In this document: one piece after another, positions 6,951 through 11,863 of the stretch | Layout of the letters: each line of letters begins with the position of its first letter | Numbering within the stretch: the first letter of the stretch is position 1 | Source of the DNA: CALJUZ01 sp003387805 | GTDB taxonomy: Bacteria; Bacillota; Limnochordia; Limnochordales; ZCTH02-B6 | NCBI GenBank assembly: GCA_937975235.1 | Contig: CALJUZ010000087.1 | Location: 1-11,863, forward strand | Length of the DNA stretch: 11,863 bases | Direction: 5' to 3' | Position numbers and translations under genes: made by a program | The notes under the pieces: model-generated | What the model saw: the letters and a program-made list of their open reading frames with translations, nothing else | What the model was told of the DNA's origin: nothing | Databases searched by the model: none

Positions 6951-7757
6951 GTGGAGTCACGTGAGACGACAGAAGTCGGCCGGCTGGTGGAGGCCGCCAA
7001 GGCGGGCGACGAAGACGCGCTGCGGCGTCTCATCGCCTGGTCCATGGATTACCTTTTTCCGGCGGTGTTGGCCATGCTGCGGGAGCGGCACGCCCAAGGC
7101 ACGTACGTCACCGACGTCCTCCATCAAAGCGGCCCGGACTTGTACGAGCGCATGCAGGACGACGCGTGGGAAATCACCCACTCGGCCTGCGTCCGCATGG
7201 CCGGCGGGCTGGCGTCGTTCCGGGGCCGGGGCGCCTTCGGGCGGCCGGTGCAGTTTTCCACGTGGCTGTACGCCATCGCCCGCAACGAAATGCGCACGCT
7301 GCTGCGCAACCGCTGGCGGGAGCGCCGGCGCCGGCACACGGGCGGCGGCTCGAGCGGCGCGGGCGGCGGCTCCGGGGGAGGTTCCGGCGGCGCCGGAAGC
7401 GGCGGTGCGTTCGGCGTCCACACGGGAGACTTATTGGAAGGAGCCGCCGCGGCGGCGGTCACGGCCGACCTGCCGGGCCAGGCGGGGTCGGCGCCCGACC
7501 AGCTGTTCATCGACCAATGGGAGCGCGACTTGCTGCGGGAGGCGCTGGAGAAGGCGCCGCTGACGGCCGAGCAAAAGCAGGCGGTCATCATGTTTCACGG
7601 CCTCGGCTACCCGCAGGAGCGCATCGCCGCCCTGACGGGCGTACAGGTAGGCACGGTGAAGAAGCGCATTTTCGACGGTTTGCGCAAGCTCCGGGCGTAC
7701 ATGCAGGAGCGTTCCGCCGAACCGCCGAAAGCTGACGGGAGGGATGGCCGTGGCTGA
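6951..7757 (+). CDS. ECF-type RNA polymerase sigma factor with Gly-rich linker
   Basis: Sigma-70 family factor, 268 residues, expected to direct RNA polymerase to a small regulon. Region 2 covers about residues 6-128. It contains the hallmark FSTWLYAIARNEMRTLLRNRWRERRR segment (102-127) for promoter melting and -10 contact. Region 4 is at about 198-251, with a helix-turn-helix in YPQERIAALTGVQVGTVKKRIFDGLRKLR that would read the -35. Between them is a linker of about 65 residues whose first half is almost pure Gly/Ser (131-152). It is far longer than the usual short ECF linker. GTG 6951 has GGAGG (6940-6944) 6 nt upstream. The 3' end overlaps the anti-sigma gene by 8 nt, the usual arrangement for a cognate pair. 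Confidence 0.92.
   Translation: MESRETTEVGRLVEAAKAGDEDALRRLIAWSMDYLFPAVLAMLRERHAQGTYVTDVLHQSGPDLYERMQDDAWEITHSACVRMAGGLASFRGRGAFGRPVQFSTWLYAIARNEMRTLLRNRWRERRRRHTGGGSSGAGGGSGGGSGGAGSGGAFGVHTGDLLEGAAAAAVTADLPGQAGSAPDQLFIDQWERDLLREALEKAPLTAEQKQAVIMFHGLGYPQERIAALTGVQVGTVKKRIFDGLRKLRAYMQERSAEPPKADGRDGRG
7737..7743 (+). promoter_or_regulatory. RBS that fixes the anti-sigma start
   Basis: GGGAGGG ends directly against ATG 7744. Its GGAGG core is only 1 nt from that ATG but 7 nt from GTG 7750, so GTG 7750 is the better start. Confidence 0.6.
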
Positions 7758-8655
7758 GCAGCGGCCCCTCGGGTGCGGACTTTTTTCCGAAGAAGAATGG
7801 GCGGAGCTGGTGGCCGGGAGCGGGCCGGACGCCCAAGCCGATGCGGCGGGGCGCCGGGAGCTGCTCGAGCATGTGCGGACGTGCGCCGCGTGCCGCGCCG
7901 AGCTGGCCGCGCTGGCCCGCCTGTCGCAGCAAGTGCGGCACGTGCTGGCCGAGGCCGACGCGACGCTGCACGGCGCCGTGCGCGAGGCGTTCGTCGCCGG
8001 CGTGATGGCGCAAGTGCGGCAAACCCGCGCAGGCGGCGGAGCCCCGGCCGGCAACGCATGGGCCGCCGGGGACGGCTCGGCAACCGGCGACGGCGCCTCC
8101 GTCGGCGGCAGACCGGACACAGGCGAAGGCGCAGCCGGCGGCGCGGAAGGCGCCCTGGTCCGGCGGATGCGGCGGCGGAGCCGGGCGCTGCGGGGCGCCC
8201 GCTGGCCCGCGTGGGCGGCCGCGGCCGCGATGATTCTGCTGGCGGTGCTGGCCGGCGGGTTGCCGTGGACCACGCTGCTGATGCCCGAACACATGCGCTC
8301 GACGGGCCAGGTATGGCCCGGCGGCACCATTTTGGCCGTCACCGACACGGGCACGGCCCACGCCGCGGGGCTGTCGGCCGCGGGCGTCGTCCAGGCAGCG
8401 TCGGGCGGGCCCGAAACAGTCACCTTGTTCTCGGCGCCGGAGGCGGGCCAGCAAGCCGCGCGTCTGCCCGCGGCGCCGTTCTCGGCGGAAGACGGTGCCG
8501 TCAGCCTGTTTTCGGCGCCTGAGACGACGCACGAGCCGGCGCCCGAGCCGGGCGCCCCGCTGCGCGTTCCCGGTGGCTTTGTCAGCGCCGTGTCGGGGGC
8601 GCCGCCGGAGCCGCCGCCGGAACCGGCATCGGAAGGGGGTTCGGCAAACCCATGA
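7750..8655 (+). CDS. Membrane anti-sigma factor with zinc-finger (zf-HC2/ZAS) domain
   Basis: Predicted partner that sequesters the sigma factor encoded immediately upstream. The cytoplasmic N-terminus carries the zinc-binding anti-sigma signature HVRTCAAC (His41, Cys45, Cys48 counted from GTG 7750). Cys9 is a possible extra ligand. A Gly/Ala-rich stretch (about 100-135) and a basic patch (RRMRRRSRALRGAR) precede one membrane helix at about 155-174. The ~125-residue outer part is Pro/Ala/Gly-rich and low in complexity. It has a repeated LFSAPE motif and a PEPPPEPA tail, so it could be an extended sensor or wall-spanning stalk. ATG 7744 would add two residues but is too close to the ribosome binding site. 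The stop overlaps the next gene (ATGA), making a three-gene coupled operon. Confidence 0.88.
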   Translation: MAEQRPLGCGLFSEEEWAELVAGSGPDAQADAAGRRELLEHVRTCAACRAELAALARLSQQVRHVLAEADATLHGAVREAFVAGVMAQVRQTRAGGGAPAGNAWAAGDGSATGDGASVGGRPDTGEGAAGGAEGALVRRMRRRSRALRGARWPAWAAAAAMILLAVLAGGLPWTTLLMPEHMRSTGQVWPGGTILAVTDTGTAHAAGLSAAGVVQAASGGPETVTLFSAPEAGQQAARLPAAPFSAEDGAVSLFSAPETTHEPAPEPGAPLRVPGGFVSAVSGAPPEPPPEPASEGGSANP

Positions 8656-9170
8656 AGCTCTCCGGGAAGGTGAGAGTGAGCGCCTTGAGGCGGAACGTGA
8701 GAAAAGCCCTGTTGACCGGCGCCGTCACGGCGGCGTTGCTGCTCGCGGGGCTGCTGCTGAGCGCGTCCGCGCCGTCGGGCGGCAGTGTGTTCGCCCCGGC
8801 CGCGTCGGCCCAAAGCGGCCTTCTGGTCAGCAACCACGTACTGACGACCCGCGTCGTGCGCACGGCCGACGGCGGCTTCTTCGTCCAGGACATTCTGATC
8901 GGCTTTCAGCGGGGCACCGCGTCGTTCCAGACGCTGACGCAGGTGATTTTGCCCCGGGGCAGCCACCAGCTGTCGATGGCCCTGTTTGACCCGGCCGGCC
9001 GGGAGCTGGAGCGCATCAGCTTCGGCACCGTCCGGGCCGACGCGGACAACGACACCCTGAGCCTCGAAGGCACGTGGCGCAACATCCGCTTCGAGCAGGC
9101 GGGCGTCCACGAGCTGGTGCTGTACTGGCAAGGCCGTGCCGTGGCCCGGTTCCACCTCGTCGTGCGGTAG
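8652..9170 (+). CDS. Small exported protein coupled to the sigma/anti-sigma pair
   Basis: I do not recognise this 172-residue protein. It has a classical signal peptide: basic residues 2-18, a hydrophobic core at about 20-38, and a probable cut after ASA at 51-53. The mature ~119 residues alternate polar and hydrophobic (LTTRVVRTADGGFFVQDILI, TQVILPRGSHQLSMALFDPAG, VHELVLYWQGRAVARFHLVV). They resemble a single beta-sandwich of the kind used in secreted binding domains. ATG 8652 overlaps the anti-sigma stop by 4 nt (ATGA), so it is probably translated by coupling. Its own ribosome binding site is distant (GGAAGGGGG about 12 nt away). A role as envelope sensor or target of the sigma system is inferred from the operon only. 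The stop codon lies inside a 40-bp tandem repeat. Confidence 0.78.
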   Translation: MKLSGKVRVSALRRNVRKALLTGAVTAALLLAGLLLSASAPSGGSVFAPAASAQSGLLVSNHVLTTRVVRTADGGFFVQDILIGFQRGTASFQTLTQVILPRGSHQLSMALFDPAGRELERISFGTVRADADNDTLSLEGTWRNIRFEQAGVHELVLYWQGRAVARFHLVVR

Positions 9171-9290
9171 CGGCCGGGCCTTGGCCCGGTTCCGCGTCGT
9201 CGTGCGGCAGCGTCCGGGCCGCTAGCCGGTTCCGCCTCGTCGTGCGGCAGCGGCCGCGCCTTGGTTGATTTCGTTGTGTCGCAGAGGAGA
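9141..9290. repeat. 40-bp tandem repeat over a gene 3' end
   Basis: Three in-register 40-bp units (9141-9180, 9181-9220, 9221-9260) share CGGTTCC..CTCGTCGTGCGGCAGCG. Units 1 and 2 differ at 5 positions. A degenerate fourth copy runs to about 9290. Unit 1 holds the last codons and TAG stop of the exported protein; units 2 and 3 read CAG at that point. Confidence 0.85.
9174..9189 (+). terminator. GC hairpin after the sigma operon (weak)
   Basis: CCGGGCC and GGCCCGG face each other 4 nt after the stop codon. No T-tract follows, so it is at best a weak or Rho-assisted stop or an mRNA 3' stabiliser. It is formed at the junction of two 40-bp repeat units. Confidence 0.3.
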
Positions 9291-9301
9291 CGATCCTAAG
9301 C

Positions 9302-10420
9302 ATGCGGACGATGAAACAAGCCTACGTGGAGCGCGTCGGCGCGCTCACGTTCCGGGAGCTGCCCGTGCCCGAGCCGGGGCCGGGCGAAATTGTTGTGCGC
9401 ATTCATACGGCCCTCACGTGCGGGACCGATATCAAGACGTTCCGGCGCGGCCACGCCGTGCTCAAAGTGCCGGGCCCGCTGGGCCACGAAGCCTCCGGCA
9501 TCGTGGAGGCCGTAGGCGAAGGTGTCACCAAATTCGCCCCCGGCGACGCCGTCATGTGGGCGCCGACGGCGCCGTGCCGCCGGTGTGACGCGTGCGCCCG
9601 GGGCCTGTACAACCACTGCGAAACGCTGTTCGAAAACATCGCCATGGGCGCCTACGCCGACTACATTCTGCTGCCGGCGCACATCGTCGCCCAGCACGTT
9701 TTCCACAAACCCGAGCACCTGCCCTTTGAGGAAGCGGCGCTGATGGAGCCGCTGGCGTGCATTTTGCGGGGCTGGCGGCGTTTGGGCGCCTTCGCGAACG
9801 GATACGACACGGCGAAAGACACGGCGCTCGCGACGGACGACGCCCGGGCCCGGGCCCGGCGCGGCGGCATCGACAGCGTGCTCATCATCGGCGTTGGCGC
9901 CATCGGCCTGCTGCACGTGGCCGTGGCCAGGGCGCTGGGCGTGCCGCAAATTACGGCGGTGGGCGGCCGCGAATCGGGTCTCGAGCTGGCGCGGCGCCTG
10001 GGCGCCCAGCACGTCGTCCAGGGCCACGTGCCGGCGGTCAACGACGAGCTGCAGGCCCGGGGCCTGGCCGGCGCCGACGTCGTCATCGAGTGCACCGGCC
10101 GGCCCGACGTGTGGGCGGCGGCACCGCAGCTGGCCCGGGTCGGCGGCCAAGTGCTGCTGTTCGGCGGCCTGGCCGGCGGCGCGGAAGTGGCCTTCAGCGC
10201 CCGGCGCATCCACTATGACGAAGTGACGCTCCTGGGCTCCTTCCATTACACGCCCGACGACGTTGTCGAAGCCCAGCGCCTGCTTGCTTCGGGCGAAATG
10301 AAGCTGGGCGGCCTCATCACCGGCGTGCGCCCCCTGTCCGAGCTGCTCCAGGCCTTCGAAGAGCTGGAGCGCGGCGAAGGCGTCAAGTTCGCGCTGCGGC
10401 CGGAGGCGAGCCCCGCATGA
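9302..10420 (+). CDS. Zinc-dependent medium-chain dehydrogenase (alcohol/polyol type), first of pair
   Basis: Medium-chain dehydrogenase/reductase of 372 residues, expected to oxidise an alcohol or polyol with NAD(P)+ in the cytoplasm. Catalytic zinc ligands are Cys40 (TCGTD), His62-Glu63 (GHEASG) and probably Glu149. The structural zinc loop has Cys92, Cys95, Cys98 and Cys106. The Rossmann motif GVGAIG is at 197-202. The end of the second strand reads AVGGRE (219-224) instead of the usual Asp, so NADP+ use is possible. A charged insertion of roughly 20 residues (about 167-188) precedes the Rossmann domain. ATG 9302 has GAGGAG (9284-9289), but 12 nt away, which is a long spacing; ATG 9311 is an alternative. 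The stop overlaps the next gene by 4 nt. Substrate cannot be told from sequence. Confidence 0.9.
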   Translation: MRTMKQAYVERVGALTFRELPVPEPGPGEIVVRIHTALTCGTDIKTFRRGHAVLKVPGPLGHEASGIVEAVGEGVTKFAPGDAVMWAPTAPCRRCDACARGLYNHCETLFENIAMGAYADYILLPAHIVAQHVFHKPEHLPFEEAALMEPLACILRGWRRLGAFANGYDTAKDTALATDDARARARRGGIDSVLIIGVGAIGLLHVAVARALGVPQITAVGGRESGLELARRLGAQHVVQGHVPAVNDELQARGLAGADVVIECTGRPDVWAAAPQLARVGGQVLLFGGLAGGAEVAFSARRIHYDEVTLLGSFHYTPDDVVEAQRLLASGEMKLGGLITGVRPLSELLQAFEELERGEGVKFALRPEASPA

Positions 10421-11490
10421 CCGACCGCTCTTCACCGAAAGGTTTGCTGGCCGTGCCGGCGACGATGCTCGCCGCGGTGCTGCGCGGCCCCAACGATCTG
10501 GTGCTCGAACAGATGGACGTGCCTCGGCCCGGCCCCGGCGAACTGCTGGTGCGGATTCGGGTGTGCGGCATCTGCGGCAGCGACCTCATGGACTGGTACG
10601 TGGCGCAGAAGGCACCCTTCGTCTTCGGCCACGAGCCCGCAGGCGACGTGGTGGCCGTCGGCGACGGCGTCACCCGTTTCCGGCCCGGCGACCGGGTGGT
10701 GCTCCACCACCACGCGCCGTGCATGGAATGCGAAGCCTGCCGGCGGGGCGACTACGTCCACTGCCCCGTCTGGCGGGAGCAGGCGCTGCTTCCGGGCGGC
10801 ATGGCCGAATACGCCGTGGTGGCCCAGCAAAGCGTGCGGCACGACACCCACCTCCTGCCCGCCCACGTGTCGTACGAAGCGGGCACGCTGGTGGAACCGC
10901 TGGCCTGCGTCGTCAAGGCCTTGAAGCGGGCTCGCTTTGCGCCGGGCATGCGCGTCCTCGTCATCGGCCTCGGCTTCATCGGCCAGCTCTTTGGCTTCCT
11001 GCTCCGCCGGCGGGGTGCGGGACGGCTGGCGGGATCCGACGCGGTGTCACGTCGCTTGGCTCTCGCACGCGAGCACTGGGCCGACGAAGTGTACGACGTC
11101 AGCCGGCCGCCGGCGGCACCCCGCCTCACCTCGGCCGTTCCCGAACAAGCCTTTGACCTCGTGGTCGTCACGCCGGGATCCCCCAAGGCGATGCTGGAAG
11201 GCATCAAATACGTGCGCAGCGGCGGCACGCTGCTGCTGTTCGCCCCGGCCGCCCCGGGCGAAACGGTGCCCTTTCCGGTGGAAGAGCTGTTCTTCCGTGA
11301 AGTGAACATCGTCACCAGCTACTCCGCCGGACCCGACGACATGAAGGAAGCGCTGGAGCACGTCGTCAGCGGCCACGTTCCTGCCGACGTCCTCATTACG
11401 CACCGCTTCCCGCTGCACCAGGCGGAAGCGGCCTACAGGACGGCCCGGGACGTGCACAACTCGCTGAAAGTCGTGGTCACCATGGACTGA
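10417..11490 (+). CDS. Zinc-dependent medium-chain dehydrogenase (alcohol/polyol type), second of pair
   Basis: Second medium-chain dehydrogenase, 357 residues. It resembles sorbitol or threonine dehydrogenases. Catalytic zinc ligands are Cys53 (GICGSD) and His72-Glu73 (GHEPAG). Structural zinc cysteines are 102, 105, 108 and 116. The Rossmann motif GLGFIG is at 184-189, and the second strand ends in GSDAVSRR (206-213). The Asp favours NAD+, unlike its partner. ATG 10417 overlaps the previous stop (ATGA) and has GGAGG 10 nt upstream. The family's usual N-terminus begins at Met17 (MLAAVLRGP, ATG 10465), so a shorter form is possible. Coupled translation and different cofactor-site residues suggest two consecutive steps of one pathway rather than a simple duplication. 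No clear terminator follows. Confidence 0.9.
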   Translation: MTDRSSPKGLLAVPATMLAAVLRGPNDLVLEQMDVPRPGPGELLVRIRVCGICGSDLMDWYVAQKAPFVFGHEPAGDVVAVGDGVTRFRPGDRVVLHHHAPCMECEACRRGDYVHCPVWREQALLPGGMAEYAVVAQQSVRHDTHLLPAHVSYEAGTLVEPLACVVKALKRARFAPGMRVLVIGLGFIGQLFGFLLRRRGAGRLAGSDAVSRRLALAREHWADEVYDVSRPPAAPRLTSAVPEQAFDLVVVTPGSPKAMLEGIKYVRSGGTLLLFAPAAPGETVPFPVEELFFREVNIVTSYSAGPDDMKEALEHVVSGHVPADVLITHRFPLHQAEAAYRTARDVHNSLKVVVTMD

Positions 11491-11579
11491 CCGGCGCCCG
11501 CCGCCCAGCGAGATGCCCGAACGAAGCGCCGCGCATCCGTCCGCAAGCGGGACCATCGCGATTTTCGCCCTTCATCCAC
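11491..11579. other. Spacer between dehydrogenase operon and dyad array
   Basis: No gene or convincing terminator was found in this 89-bp stretch. A short CGATTTTCG lies near 11560 without a supporting stem. Confidence 0.4.
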
Positions 11580-11863
11580 CGGTCCGATGGCTGGACCACT
11601 TGACGCCTTCACACAAATTGGTCCGGCCACTAGACCACCCTCGGGCCCTACAGATCCGACTCTGTAACAGTTTCTCCTCCGAAGGGCGACCTACAGGTCC
11701 AATGGCTGTACCAGCGCTCGGCGCACCCTCAAAGGGGTCTAGTGGCTAGACCTGTTCTCGGGACACCCCCACGTGGTCCAGCGGCCAGACCAGTTATCGA
11801 GGCACCCCACAGTGGTCCAGTGGCTGGACCAATTCCCGAGGCGCCCTAAAGTGGTCCAGTGGC
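11580..11863. repeat. Array of eight 19-bp dyads at ~39-bp period
   Basis: Units of the type TGGTCCAGTGGCTGGACCA (8-bp arms, TGG loop) start at 11580, 11619, about 11657, 11695, 11735, 11774, 11813 and 11852. The last is cut by the window edge. Centre spacings are 39, 38, 38, 40, 39, 39 and 39 bp. The 20-bp intervals are also alike (TCGAGGCACCC core), so this is a 39-bp tandem repeat, not a CRISPR array. Dyad symmetry is perfect at 11813-11831. At 11735 it is kept by a paired C-to-T/G-to-A change. Unit 3 has a different sequence but a dyad (CTGTAACAG) at the expected phase. Function is unknown; a multi-site operator (GntR/FadR-like half-sites) or an RNA hairpin array are possibilities. Confidence 0.88.

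Noticed and set aside
7431..9155. 574-codon minus-strand open frame
   Set aside because: It is antisense to the sigma/anti-sigma operon, whose members have clear domains, ribosome binding sites and overlapping starts.
9255..9275. Third copy of the TTGGTTACCGAA element upstream of the dehydrogenases
   Set aside because: Only TTGGTT matches at 9261-9266. The rest differs, and the stretch is better explained as the decayed fourth 40-bp repeat unit.
11580..11863. CRISPR array
   Set aside because: The repeated element is only 19 bp, and the 20-bp intervals are also similar to each other. A CRISPR has unique spacers and usually longer repeats. No cas gene is nearby.

Overview
The window is a very GC-rich stretch of a bacterial chromosome (by eye about 70% G+C, with GCC/GGC/CGG-dominated codons). 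It has strong GGAGG-type ribosome binding sites, GTG/TTG starts, many 4-nt ATGA/GTGA gene overlaps and a three-gene (PntAa/PntAb/PntB) transhydrogenase. This looks like a high-GC Bacillota-type lineage (Symbiobacterium/Limnochorda-like). That placement is inference from composition and gene style only. No rRNA, tRNA, CRISPR array, transposase or phage gene was seen.

Layout, left to right. (1) Positions 1-1246, minus strand: an MFS drug/metabolite exporter whose 3' end runs off the left edge inside an in-frame 30-bp tandem repeat. (2) 1247-1555: a non-coding gap holding a perfect 14-bp hairpin. (3) 1556-4391, minus: the pntAa-pntAb-pntB operon for proton-translocating NAD(P) transhydrogenase, with ATGA/GTGA overlaps and an AT-rich promoter candidate at 4438-4465. 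(4) 4497-4533: a strong intrinsic terminator ending the next minus-strand unit. (5) 4682-6770, minus: two exported proteins. One is a probable lipoprotein with a matrixin-like (M10) metalloprotease core that has lost two of its three zinc histidines. The other is an unrecognised secreted protein. (6) 6771-6950: a divergent control region framed by a perfect 12-bp inverted repeat. (7) 6951-9170, plus: an ECF-type sigma factor, an overlapping zinc-finger membrane anti-sigma factor, and an overlapping small exported protein. (8) 9141-9290: three 40-bp tandem repeats, the first of which contains the stop codon of the small exported protein. (9) 9302-11490, plus: two overlapping zinc-dependent medium-chain dehydrogenases. 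(10) 11580-11863: eight 19-bp dyads spaced 38-40 bp apart, continuing past the right edge.

How the genes may work together. Regions 5-7 look like one envelope-sensing module. A membrane anti-sigma factor would hold the sigma factor, and the three exported proteins, two of them divergently transcribed, would be sensors or outputs. The shared inverted repeat suggests common control of both directions. The two dehydrogenases probably perform successive or alternative NAD(P)-linked oxidations of a polyol or sugar-type substrate. The transhydrogenase balances NADH and NADPH but has its own transcription unit. The most unusual non-coding element is the 39-bp-period dyad array at the right edge.
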